Positions 11,607 through 22,807 of a stretch of 64,000 nucleotides of DNA are shown in pieces. A program made the translations under genes and the position numbers. This stretch comes from Circinella umbellata (lineage: Eukaryota; Mucoromycota; Mucoromycetes; Mucorales; Lichtheimiaceae). The first letter of the stretch is position 1. Each line of letters begins with the position of its first letter. The stretch is taken from positions 496,001-560,000 of the forward strand of contig JAIWNF010000004.1 of the NCBI GenBank assembly GCA_025093555.1, in the 5' to 3' direction. A model generated the notes under the pieces. It saw only the letters and a list, made by a program, of their open reading frames with translations. It was not told the origin of the DNA and did no database searches.

Positions 11607-13549
11607 TTAAAGTTGTTGCATGCTACCAAGCATAGCTTGTGTTCGCATAACCTACATAGAACAATAAAAACATTACATTATTAATTATCAACACTAATCA
11701 TCTATTGGGTTGTCAATTAATTCTTACCTCTAAAGCCTGCTTTATTTCCAAATGTCGACGTGCAGCATCAAGCCAGTCAGCAGCCAAATGTTTAGGCCAG
11801 CCCTTAAGTTGGTTGACTTCTCGTGCAGCACTTTCCAAATCATTTTCCTTGTGCAAATAATATTCAGCGCGTGCCAAACGTGCTTCCAAATCATCACCTG
11901 GTACTAATCCTTCCTTCTTGAACATCAATTTGCTCATGATAATTGAAATGACATGCGAGACCATGCTGCTGCCTTCTTCGGGTATAAGAGATGCCCGTCG
12001 AACCTCTGTAGAAACATTGACAAAACGAGTTACCAACTGAGCCATCGAATCAACTCCATGGCGAGCTACAGTTTCCGAAATGTTGGAAGCAATTACTTGA
12101 ACTAATTCATCGTTACGTCGCTCGGTCAAATCTGCAAAGGGTGATCCAGGTGCACTAATTGTTAACAAAGCTTGTAATTCATCCAAAAATGCCTTTTGGT
12201 TACCAGCATAAGCGGCTCTACCTAAAGCATCAACTGCAATAGTCAATTGATGTGCCTTGCGAGCATCATCCAAAGATTCTGCGTTAGCATATGAAAGCTT
12301 TTCAAAGACACGTTGACGAACAGCAACTTCATCGACACGCGAAAGTCGACCACCACGTTCGGTTTCGACTTGCTGACGGACTTCACGAATAAATTGACGT
12401 TGGATTTCGGTGGCACGTTCCTTTAATTCGGCTGACAGTTCGTTCATAAATGCATTACGCTGACCATTTAATTCCTTACTGGCAATAGCGTTCATTTCCT
12501 TTTGCATTTCCAATGCTTCGACAGAGAATTCGCTCTTTAACTTGTTTTCTTTTTCAATTACACGGTCACGGGATCGTTGACGGGCAGCATTAACCTTAGT
12601 ATTAATTTCACTGGTGTGATCCTGGATATGCCTCTCGACATCTTCAGCAGTTTGTGCCAAAGCAATTGTATCCTTCAATACTTGGCTTTGTTCGGTTTGT
12701 GCATTTTGGTATTCAGTTTGAAGACGTTCGACTTCATATGCGCCATAATCAGCCATTCGCTTAGCATGTCCTTTTAAACCAGCATCGTTCAACATCTTGA
12801 CAAGGTCCTGGACTGTTTTCGCGAGTTCATCAATAGCGGATTCACCGGTAGTGGCAAATTGTGGAACAGCTGCTGCTTCGTCAGTTTCAATGACATTGGC
12901 GAAGATACCACCACGACGACCACCAAGACGTTTTGTTTTACGTGGAGTAGGTGCTGGACCACCTGCTGAAGTTGTTTGACTACCATCCTGGTCGTTACCA
13001 GTTAATTGGTTCACGGTGTCAGTAGCAAGTTCGTACAAATCCATGGTCGTATCTTTTGCTTTGCCGGCATAATTTTTTAAAGTGACGGAATATTCTTGAG
13101 CCTTTTGCTTTATTGCAACAGCCTTGTCTATATTCTCTTTAACTTGTTTATCATGCATGGCATCATCAATGGCATCGAGCAATTGCTCACCACCAGGAAC
13201 ATAAGTTGTGTAGGTGTCGTGGAAAGCTTCATTGTTAAGCGCTTCATAAGTTGCACCAGCATAAGCAGTACCTACCAATGCTGTGGTCCATACGATCTTT
13301 TTACCCAGTGAACCTTTTTTGGGTTTGGCGACTTCGGTTGCATAGTGTCTCGAAGCCTAAATAGATATTATCGAATTGTTTGTTGTTTTCATATTATCAT
13401 AAAAAAATGAAATATTGTTTACTAATTAGAAATAAGAGTTTAAATAATTCCAGGACAAAAATAACGTAATTATTGAATGAATGTCTTACTCGAGCTGCAG
13501 GCCGTGAAACGGCGCGAGTGCCAGCTCGTGTCAATGCAGAAGCAAGCAT
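11607..13549 (-). CDS. MIC60: MICOS complex subunit MIC60 (mitofilin)
   Basis: Three exons (13490-13549, 11728-13356, 11607-11651) give 577 residues. Mic60 is the inner-membrane core subunit of MICOS, needed for cristae junctions and contacts with the outer membrane. The N-terminus (MLASALTRAGTRAVSRPAAR) is an Arg/Ser/Ala-rich mitochondrial presequence. One membrane segment follows at about residues 41-58 (IVWTTALVGTAYAGATY). Next come an acidic/Gly-rich linker, a long Gln/Glu/Arg coiled coil (residues ~180-340), and the conserved mitofilin C-terminal domain (AEYYLHKENDLESAAREVNQ, GWPKHLAADWLDAARRHLEI). Both small terminal exons are supported by frame: the first ends CGA|GTAAG and the last encodes VMRTQAMLGSMQQL. 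The start lies 229 bp from the divergent aminopeptidase gene, which also has a mitochondrial-type N-terminus. Confidence 0.94.
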
Positions 13550-13778
13550 GGCCAGATCTTTTTAAAGGATTAAAAAAAAAAAAAAAAGAATATCAAAAAA
13601 TTGGTTTCCGAATCGAGTACTTTGACTATTTCCTCAGCAAGGGCAACAAAAAAAGTAGTCGGCGTCATCACACACACTAGACCTAATTTTTAGCGGACGC
13701 CTAATAGGCCCGTCCAAAAGTCAACTTTGAAGATGCAATTGTATGGCAGGCCTGTCTAACTACCACGTCTTTTGAACA
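13550..13778. promoter_or_regulatory. Short shared divergent promoter region, MIC60 / M17 aminopeptidase
   Basis: A 229 bp gap separates two divergent genes whose products both carry mitochondrial-type N-termini. It is GC-richer than other spacers (for example around 13640-13770) and contains an A-run at about 13572-13587. A shared promoter is inferred from spacing only. Confidence 0.45.
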
Positions 13779-15932
13779 ATGTCACGAATTCTTCTTGGTC
13801 GTTTATCCTCGGTTAGACGCACTAGCACGATCCCAAAATTTCAACGACGCTTATTTTCTAATGCTGAGAAATATGATGCCCTTGTCTTAGGTGCTTATAC
13901 AGATGCAGAAGAGATCGCTTTTTCTGCTACACCAGACATTTCGTCCGCTACACAAAAGGTTTTGCTTGAACAACTTGCTGCTTCTTCCTTTAAAAAAGCA
14001 GGAGACGTACGTACTTTATATAATGTCGGTGGAGTAAAACAAGTAGCTGTTGTATCTCTTGGTAAAAAGGAGGATACCGATAAAGGTGAAGCTCAACAAC
14101 TCGCAAGTGCACGCATGGCTGTAAGGAACAAGTGAAAACATAATTATATAAATATGACAGTCTTAATGTGAATAAAAGAAACTGAAGAATAACGAGTACT
14201 GTACATGCATATTAGTCTGCATTAGGTATTCAAGCATTACGTAAACAAGGTGCAAAGAGCGTTGGCGTGGATGTATCAGTGAGTGCACATGGTGCAGCTG
14301 AAGGTGCTACATTGGCTCAATTTGCATTTGACAAACTTAAGAACGAAAAATCGCGTGAAGAAGCTATTCAGGTGATGCCTTTCTCGGAAACTATTACCAA
14401 AGATTCCAATCTTGACTGGGAAAGTGGCCAGATTTATGGCACATCGCAAAATTTGGCACGTATGCTTATGACAACCCCATCGAATTTAATGACACCCAAA
14501 CTTTTTGCCGAAGAAGTTGCTTATCTGTTGGCTGGATTGGAAAATGTGGAAGTGATTGTTCATGACGAAGAATGGGCTAAACGACAAAATATGAATTCAT
14601 TTTTGTCAGTTGCCAAAGGAAGGTAATAGTTTTTAACAATCCACAAAAGGGAGACATAAAGTGTAATGAGTATAATGAGATTTTACTGTATATTTCTGTT
14701 CCTGATTGGTTGTTCCTTTTTTTTTATCGGGTCTAGTGATGAAGCACCACGATTTTTGGAAATTCATTACCGAGGTACAACCGAAGATCAAGCACCACAC
14801 GGTCTTGTTGGCAAAGGTAAACTAATTATCGATCAATCACAAATATAATATATATACATACACTTCAAAAGAAAGGCACTCTGACCAATATATATATATA
14901 TATATATATATGTTTGTGTTACTTCCAGGCGTCACCTTTGATTCGGGTGGTATCAGTATTAAACCATCGAATGGAATGGCGCTCATGAAGGGCGATATGG
15001 GCGGTGCTGCAACAGTGGCTGCAGCATTATATGGTATTTCCAGATTACAACTCCCTATCAACATTGTTGCTTCTATTCCTCTTTGTGAAAACATGCCATC
15101 AGGAAAAGCTACAAAGCCAGGCGACGTAGTGAGAGCTATGAATGGCAAATCAATCGAAGTGATGGATACCGATGCTGAAGGTAAGTTAAAAGTATAACCA
15201 AACACTTTATTGAAAGTAGAAGAGAATACACCTAATCTAACATTTCACTTCACCGCTCAACAGGACGTTTAATTCTGGTAACTATAGAACAAACCTTTAT
15301 TAAACTAGAAAAAAATGGAAACTACGGCAGCAATGGTTTCGTTCTGTCAACAGAATATTAATTCTTTATCAATATAGGCCGACGCATTATACTACACTAG
15401 CTCCACATTCAAACCTGAAAGTATTATTGACTTGGCAACACTTACAGGTGCATGTATGGTTGCGCTCGGAGATGTATTTACTGGTGCATTCACAAACTCG
15501 GACGAGTTATGGAAAAGACTGAACGAATCAGGAAACATGACATCGGATCGTTTCTGGAGAATGCCGTTGGATGAGGGTTATCTGACAGAAATGAAAGAGT
15601 CTACTGTTGCTGATCTGAACAACTTGGGTAAGGGTCGTCCAGGAGGTGCTGCATCTGCTGCAGCTTTCTTGTCTCAATTTGTAGAAGGTTTAGACGCCAA
15701 AACTTTAGGTGAACTACAAAATCCTGCATGGTGCCATCTCGACATTGCAGGAACAATGGATGATGGGCCTCTTACGAGAGGTTTTAATATCAAGGGAATG
15801 TCAGGTAAGTTTCTCTAATGATGATGGTGAGTTGCCATTTACTGCAGATACTAAGTGCTGAAAATCAATCAAAACACTATAGGCCGACCTACACGCTCTC
15901 TTATAGAGTACTATAGAAGCTTCACAAAATAA
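13779..15932 (+). CDS. M17 family leucyl aminopeptidase, probably mitochondrial
   Basis: Seven exons are joined by frame: 13779-14120, 14216-14622, 14737-14816, 14929-15180, 15264-15277 (14 nt), 15378-15804 and 15883-15932, giving 523 residues. M17 enzymes are hexameric two-zinc aminopeptidases that remove N-terminal residues from peptides. Catalytic motifs are present: VGKGVTFDSGGISIKP (Lys and Asp ligands), MALMKGDMGGAA (Asp ligand) and DTDAEGRLIL (Asp/Glu ligands plus the bicarbonate-binding Arg), followed by IDLATLTGACMVALG. The usual NTDAEGR appears here as DTDAEGR; the metal ligands themselves are unchanged. The N-terminus (MSRILLGRLSSVRRTSTIPK) is Arg/Ser-rich and lacks acids, suggesting mitochondrial import. 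The 14-nt exon encodes the GRLIL part of the motif and is essential. The C-terminus reads GRPTRSLIEYYRSFTK. Confidence 0.94.
14888..14911. repeat. (AT)n dinucleotide microsatellite in an intron
   Basis: A run of alternating A and T in the intron just before the exon that encodes the first metal-binding motif of the M17 aminopeptidase. Confidence 0.85.
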
Positions 15933-18900
15933 AGATCAATTTTTATGCTATGTGAAATACAAGGTTTCTTAAAGCCAATAAGCATCATTTCTATAAACTA
16001 TTTGTGGTTACTGTGTTGAATAAGAATGTAATTGAAATCAATCACCAACATATCGATAACATGACCGAATATCAGATAGACTTACTACATCCCATTCACT
16101 TTCCTGAATTTAAAATGATGATAGGGATAATCTGTTATGAAGATAAGTTTGTTGCTTATTGAAGTGATAAAAGCATTAATACTGAGCTGCGTACTTTTTA
16201 TCCGTCTGTTATACAAGAATAACTCAATCAATCACTCCATTATATATAGTCAACTCACGATTACATATGTTACTTATTATACTAATTAAATACAAAGTTG
16301 TCGCTTTTTAATTTATTCTCGTTTAAATAGCAAGTTTCTTTCTAAATTATGACAGAAACATTTTATATTAAAACGGAACGAGATTCATGGCACGTTGTAT
16401 AACCACAGGGGTTTCTTGGTGGGAGTACATGACAAATGATATGTGATTTTGTAATTAACATGAAAATGACATTTACTTTTCTTAAACTATATGTTAGATT
16501 ATTAAATTTTGAATGAAAAGCTTTATGTTACCTTAGCACTTGTATTGAGCATACTATTTATCGACAGCACAGGCAGTACTGTATGAATTTCATAGAGTGC
16601 GATGCTCGACAGAGACCGGTGTCAACAAGAGTACTAATTAAGTAAGTATACTCTTAGAATGAATTAGATAACTTACTTCGATGCATTCTAACGATACTAA
16701 ATATATATAATATGTAACTGGACATGAAGATATATTAATCTGAATTAATGTATTTACGTTGTCGGTATAAAGCTAGCTCCATTTGCTGAAAAAGAAAAAA
16801 AAACTCCTCGCTTTCACAAGATGCCCGACCATATAAAGGAAATGACCGACGTTCCGGTAATTTCAGTTTTGGTGTGCGTAAAGGGAACAGCCCTTTTAAT
16901 AATTTCAGAGGACAATTTATAATAATGAAAGTGTGTACAACTAAAATAACGAATATTGAAAGTTGATGAATAAATCTTGCATAATACGTACGCTTTAAAT
17001 TATATAAATTAAAAAAGTTACCATGGTGTCAAAAGAGGAAGTATATTCAATCAGAATAGAACTTTCGTTCAAAACCATCGACAGTAGCATAAATACGTAA
17101 TGTAAAATTTTATTCTACATATTCATCAACACAGAGAGCGATTCATCTCATTTCTGATCCCCGATAAATTGATACTAATATATTGGCATATACATCGAGG
17201 GTAATGAACATTCTTAACTATCATCAATAAAGGTGTATGGAAACGTCATGTTTAAAGATAACCATAGCAACACCTGTATCTCTTTTATATAAGTTTCTCT
17301 GTTCAGTGGACGAAATGAAAGCATACTATATTTTGTAACAGGAATTTTATTTTAAGTTGGAGAGTATTATTGCTCTTAATTGGGGAGTTGGAGATCAAGG
17401 GAAGTTTGTGACACTTAGTATAAAGGGTCTATTGCTGAGAATGCCAATGATGATTAATTAGACGTATTACGGACCATTGTATATACGCTACTCAGGTGAT
17501 GTTCCAAAAAAAATGTTGCGAATGGACTTTTGACAGTGATAAAAAGAGAGAGGCCAGCGCAGATATTTATAAGCTTAGCCTTAAGCGAAGTCCACATTTT
17601 AGCGTTGTCCACAGCTAGCTGAAGATGTGTCTATCAACAGATAAACCCCAAAAAGGATGACACAATCTAGCTTTTTTTTAATTCGCAAGAAAATAGAGTA
17701 CAAAAGAGAAGGATTAATTTTTTTTTACTTTTTTGCTATGAAACCTTAATTGAAAAACAATGAAGAAGAATTTTTTGTAGTGAAGGACTAAGGTATAAAC
17801 TAAATGTCGCTCAATAGTAGTTTATACTTGGAGAAAATTATCAATAAAGTGTCCGAAATGAATTAATCAAGCTAACAGTAACATTATTTATGTAAAGCAT
17901 TTTCAATTATTGTGAACTTCATAGTATTAGTACTCTTTGCCTTATGTAGTATCGAGTGGTTGACACGGAGAAAAATATATTTGGAAGTGATAATATAAAA
18001 GGGCTCTTGTGATGGTTACTCAATTCTGGATGTAGGACGGGAATTTTATAACTCATAAAAAATGATTATTATAATCATAAAATTGAGACACATGGCAACC
18101 TGATCTACATTCAATCATTATTTCTGATGATCATAAGTAAAAGCAATTTTTTGGTACATAGCTAGTAATTGTATTATGAGAATATCAACATGTAAAAGCC
18201 GTAAGTTTTTGACATGAAATAATAAAAGTGGATTAATAAATAATAAATAAATAAATAAAGCAGGGCATTATTATTTTATTACACTTTTTTTTTCGATGCA
18301 ATTTATCAGCCCTTTATTGACCAATTTTTTCTTGTGTTACATAAAAATTGAAATGCCAGACGATTTTGTCAAGTAATCAGGCTTTTATTTATTCTCTCAC
18401 TTTCTTTATACACAGAGAAATAAACCAGTTCCGCGCCTCTTTTTAATCATTTCTAATTAGTTTACACGATTCCTTTTTCTTACTCTTTTTATAATTGCAA
18501 AGAATCATACTTTATATAAAATGAATGATGAGTCGAACAGCTCCACCCCTTTTTTTTGCTACGCCTCCGAATCAACAAAACAATAAATTCTGAAACATGC
18601 GGCATAAAAAGCGTGGCAAACATCGTTGGACACCCATCACACGAAAAAGGTCTCTTTATAAAAAAAAAAGTTCATGGCTACACAAAGACACAACTTAGCA
18701 CGCGGCTCACTTACTTACCCAGATTTGACCCATCTATAAACTTGCTTATATTTCGGGGCCAATCATTCACTCTAGTCTTCCCTTTTTTTCTTTTTCTTTT
18801 TCTCTCTTTTTTTTTCTTGTTTTCTTATTATTATCCTTATTTATATATAAGTGGAAAAAGCCCACAATAGCTCTCATTTAAAAACAACAGATACTACTTG

Positions 18901-18960
18901 TTTTAACAACCCGACTTACACATACACGAACTCTTTTAAAACAAAATATCTCAAGTCATA
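15933..18960. other. 3.0 kb gene-free AT-rich region
   Basis: I find no convincing exon in either strand. ORFs are short and A/T-driven. The last ~450 bp (18500-18960) are T/C-rich with long pyrimidine runs and look like the promoter and leader of the septin gene; the 104-residue ORF at 18556-18870 is best seen as an accident of that leader. A short (TAAA)n stretch lies near 18236-18260. No tRNA-type box A/B pair was recognised. Confidence 0.5.
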
Positions 18961-20412
18961 ATGTCTCCTCGCTCAAGGAGAAATGCAGTTTCTTTTTTTA
19001 ACGTGATGGTCGTCGGATTCTCGGGTGTCGGAAAGACCTCGTTTATCAAAACTCTAATGGCGGCCCTGAAAAATGAAACGCACAAAGATAAACGTGAATC
19101 GTTTGGAAGTCAAACTCCAGATTCAAATGCACTTGCTGGCCCATTGACAAAGACACAAAAGCCTTATACAGTGTCAGCTGGCATTGATGTAGATGGTGAA
19201 AAAGTAATGCTCACTGTCATTGATACACCTGGTTTCCAAAGTGATTATTTGATTGACAAACAACTGCATGATATTCTCGGTTATATAGAACATCAATTCG
19301 ATTTGACTTTGGCCGAGGTAAATATATTTAATTATGAATATTCCAGATACTCGTAAATTTATTAAATAGTATCAAGGAGGGTGCAGAGAGGTGGGGATGT
19401 TAGGAAGGAATGGAATCAGGTTTGCCAAGAGAAAAAAAAAGTTGTAAAAGTGGTGTGGTTTCGATATCAATTAATAAATTATTGAGTTTGAGTGGGTTGT
19501 AAAAGAGGAGAAGCAGTCAAGCTAGTTATTATTGATGCTGGTCCGGGAAAGGTTGCACAAGTAATACCTTAAAACTAAATAGCTGGTGTATGTGCGTATT
19601 TCGTACTAAACAACCCTATTTACAACTTTTAGGAAAGTAAAGTAAAGCGAAACCCGAAAGCAGTCGATACACAAGTACATGCTTGTTTATATGTCATCGA
19701 TCCAACAAAGCGTGCATTGGATCAATACGATATTCGCATATTAACCCGACTTTCTGAACGTGTTAACGTAATTCCTGTCATCGGTAAAGCAGATACTTTG
19801 ACATTAGCTCAACGTCGTCGATTCAAACCCATGATTCTTCGAGATATTTACACCAACCAAAAAATACCTCTTTACGGCATGCCTGAGGATGAAGAAGAGG
19901 ACGACGAGGAAGAAGAGGAAAAGGAAGATGAAAATGACAAGGAAAAGAAAACTAATGGTACAAAAAGCCAAGAAGAAGGAGAAGGGGACGATAGTGATGA
20001 TAAGAGCACCAAAGCAAAGACCACGTCGACACTTGACGATTTCCTTAATCAATTTAACTATGAAGAAGAAGACGAAGAAACTCAGGCATTCCTCGATTAT
20101 CTGAAACTTATTCCTTTTAACGTTATTGCATATGAAGACGAACCAGAGACAGGTGAACCGATCGAAATGGAGGGTATCAAGATTGGACGGGATTACGGTT
20201 GGGGCAAGATCGACTGTCTTAATGACGACACAAGTGACTTTAACAGTTTGAAGACAATGCTTCTTTCAACACACCGTCGTATTCTTCAATCAGAAACTGT
20301 CGAACGCTACTACGAACAATACCGTACCGAACGACTTTTGATTAAACGAGCAACAAAACTGAAGAGTATGGATGTTGGCAAGAAGTTGCTTGACGATTTG
20401 AAAAGGGTTTAA
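18961..20412 (+). CDS. Divergent septin GTPase with an acidic insertion
   Basis: Two exons (18961-19317, 19633-20412) give 378 residues. Septins assemble into filaments at the cell cortex and septa and organise hyphal morphology. P-loop GFSGVGKTS (G1, ~19-27), VIDTPGF (G3), the AEESKVKRNPKAVDTQVHAC block, the septin stretch ALDQYDIRILTRLSERVNVI and GKAD at the G4 position are all visible, as is the C-terminal septin element (GRDYGWGKIDCLNDDTSDF, then YEQYRTERL). Odd points are G4 GKAD rather than the usual AKAD, TSDF where septins have HCDF, a very acidic insertion of about 70 residues (~203-275; Glu/Asp/Lys) between G4 and the next strand (IPFNVIAYE), and no C-terminal coiled coil. The intron (315 nt) is the longest of the small genes here. 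Confidence 0.88.
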
Positions 20413-20882
20413 TAATTTATCTTTTTTTTTTTTGTATTATATTGTGTAGTGTAAAAAAAGGAAATCCAACAAACTTGTATACCCTACACATTTTACACTC
20501 TTGCTATTCTCTTCTATTCATACAACTCTCTCAACTCCAACCTTTTTTTTTGTGTTCCTGTATTACGATTTCCACTGGGTCCTTAAACAGTTGAGCCGTC
20601 AATATAATTAGACGCCCGCAGATCATATTTTTTCCCTTTTTTTTTATACTACACAGTACGCTTAGTTCTCTCTATCTCTCCCCCAACCCTCTTTTTTCTT
20701 ATTATTTCAAGCACCCCTCGGTCGAATTTATCATCACATACATAAAGGTTTTTTTTCCTTTGCTTACACAATACAGACAACACTCACTCTCTTTCTCTTC
20801 TTCATTTTCCCTTCTTTTTTTGTTATTATTTACTTATATAATTATTATTCTTATTATTATCAATTTTTTGTTTTACAACGAA
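20413..20882. other. Intergenic, septin 3' end and SHO1 promoter/leader
   Basis: A 470 bp tandem spacer dominated by T/C runs, especially 20640-20880, consistent with a pyrimidine-rich promoter and leader for SHO1. The ORF at 20760-21080 is out of frame with SHO1 and crosses its first intron. Confidence 0.4.
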
Positions 20883-22145
20883 ATGAATATTTTTATTGTG
20901 AATCATGTTCTATTGCTGTCTTGTGTTCTAGCAACCGTAAGTAAATTATATTATGTTACCATGGTAGCGCGTATACTTCTCCTCGCCAACTGGTCTTCTA
21001 TATATATGTACATATGTTATTTTAGGTGGGATGGATTGTTTCATTTGCTGGTCTGTGCGTTTCGGCAACTGGTGAATTAACACATGCAATTTCTTGGTGG
21101 ATAACTGTTTATGAATTGAGCCTAGTAATTCTTGTGTGCGCTGTTATTTGGATTAATGCTATTGATGTCTATCGTCCAGTGGTAAAGACAAAAATGCATA
21201 TATCTTTTTATCCAGGGTAATACCTTGTAGTATGTTGCTAAACTACTTGATACCTCTTTTTTAATGTTGATTAGATATTGACTATGATTGCTATAAGCGT
21301 TCCTTACGCAACAGATGAAATTACGCATTATATTACAACAGGACAGCCCGCATTATCTGCTGCATCAGCTGGTTACATTGTACTTATTGTTGCTCAGGTA
21401 TGTGCTAAAAAAAAGTAATGTAATTATAAATCCTTCACTAACGATTGATTTTAAAAAATCGGCTACCAAGTTTTCTTGGCTCTTTTTATTTGGCGTACAG
21501 CACCAATCACTTGTATTTCAATCTTTACAGTCACCTCATCCATCGTATTCTTATCATACAAATCAATCAAACGTTACAATGGCCTTTGGGACCGGAAGCA
21601 GTAATTTGGAAATGGCAAAACCACCCATAGGAGTATGTCCAACGTCAGCAGCAGCTCCTCCTCCTCCGTTGCCAAATTCCACCGTACAGTATAACCCGCC
21701 AGAATCTACAGATCAAACTGTGTTTGTATCACCACATGCTGAATACAACATTCCCGTCATCGCATTGCATACATGTAAGTGTAGTGTAGTATTATATGTT
21801 TGTTAATAAATATCCATATTTATGCAGCAACAATAATAATTTCAATTCACCACGTGATGTTCTATTTTGATTACAGATGAAGCAAATCCTGAAGATCCGA
21901 ATGAACTAAAATTTACCAAAGGAGAAACACTCTATGTCCATGAACAAAAAGGGAACTGGTGGCAAGCAAGAAAAGCGGATGGTAGTGCTGCTGGAATTTT
22001 ACCTGCTAATTATGTAAGTTATTTCCTTTTTTTTGAAGTTTTACTGCTACTATTTTTGGTGGGATAATGAATAATAGTATTGTGGTATTGACTACGCATG
22101 AATTTTGCTTCTCTTCTTTCAAAGGTTACGCCCATCCTCCATTAA
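20883..22145 (+). CDS. SHO1: Sho1-type osmosensor (four-TM plus SH3 domain)
   Basis: Six exons are joined by frame: 20883-20936, 21026-21181, 21275-21397, 21471-21774, 21877-22013 and 22125-22145, giving 264 residues. Sho1 is a plasma-membrane scaffold/sensor that recruits the MAPKK Pbs2 in HOG signalling and also acts in filamentous-growth signalling. Four membrane segments occupy roughly residues 1-125: the N-terminal [45 protein letters not shown] and [10 protein letters not shown] Pro/Ser/Thr-rich linker (~APPPPLPN) follows. The C-terminal SH3 domain runs [44 protein letters not shown]. The last exon encodes only VTPILH. The acceptor AAG|TTTTC before exon 4 is chosen because it keeps frame and completes TM4; it is the weakest junction. 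Confidence 0.94.
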
Positions 22146-22381
22146 TCTTTTTTTATTTGTAAATTTGATATTATTTTTTTCGTAAAATGTACATTTTTGT
22201 CTGTAGTCTTTTTTATTATTTAATATTATTTATTATTTATTATGTTATGCATAAAAGTCTTTCCCTCTGTTATGCATATACTTATTTACATATTAATTTT
22301 TTTTCTTGATTTTAATTACTTTTTTAACCACTAAAATACGGTTATCGTCACATGAATATATTTAATAAAATGAAGGGGTTT
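22146..22381. other. Convergent intergenic region with long T/A runs
   Basis: A 236 bp spacer between converging stop codons, almost entirely A/T (for example 22175-22330). Presumably it holds 3' UTR and polyadenylation signals for both genes. No coding sequence. Confidence 0.4.
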
Positions 22382-22807
22382 TTAGGAATATCGCTTATAT
22401 GTGGGCCGTTTCATGGGCTTGTATAATCCTTCATGAGGTGGGCCTTCTCGAGGTGGTTGATAATGGCAGGATGAAGGCGTTTTTTCCCTTCCCGAATTGT
22501 CCTCGTCGGTCCATATACTGTCACGACCATCCGGAATTTCAGACATCCTTTCATTGGCAGCACTCCACTCGAGTACATCATCCTTGCCATCACCGTCTGC
22601 TTCTTCTTTTGCCTCACTCAGCTCCTTGGCAGGATCTACCGTGTTATCAGAAGCTACTTTACGTTCTATTGTTTCCCTTGTTGTGCCGGACACCGAATTT
22701 TCATTTGACCATGGCTTATATTCACTAAAATAACGGTAATATTGTCGCTCGAACGGTTGACTAGCTAAACGTATAACTTGTTTCCGTAAAATTATACTTT
22801 GACTCAT
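22382..22807 (-). CDS. Small orphan protein, possibly mitochondrial
   Basis: An intronless 141-residue ORF that I do not recognise. The N-terminus MSQSIILRKQVIRLASQPFE contains basic residues and hydroxyl side chains and no acids for 19 residues, compatible with a mitochondrial presequence. The middle (residues ~45-100) is hydrophilic and acidic (EAKEEADGDGKDDVLEW). The C-terminus is Pro/Lys/Tyr-rich (PPREGPPHEGLYKPMKRP). It has no membrane segment and no known motif. GC content is higher than in the flanking spacers, and the local sequence 5' of the ATG is A/T-rich, both of which support a real gene. The antisense ORFs at 22399-22728 and 22497-22733 are shadows. Confidence 0.62.
   Translation of the reverse strand: MSQSIILRKQVIRLASQPFERQYYRYFSEYKPWSNENSVSGTTRETIERKVASDNTVDPAKELSEAKEEADGDGKDDVLEWSAANERMSEIPDGRDSIWTDEDNSGREKTPSSCHYQPPREGPPHEGLYKPMKRPTYKRYS

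Noticed and set aside
12577..13311. Several ORFs antisense or frame-shifted to MIC60
   Set aside because: Overlap the uninterrupted mitofilin coding exon; no motifs of their own.
18556..18870. 104-residue ORF just upstream of the septin start
   Set aside because: Runs through a pyrimidine-rich leader, producing Phe/Ser/Leu-rich sequence without motifs.
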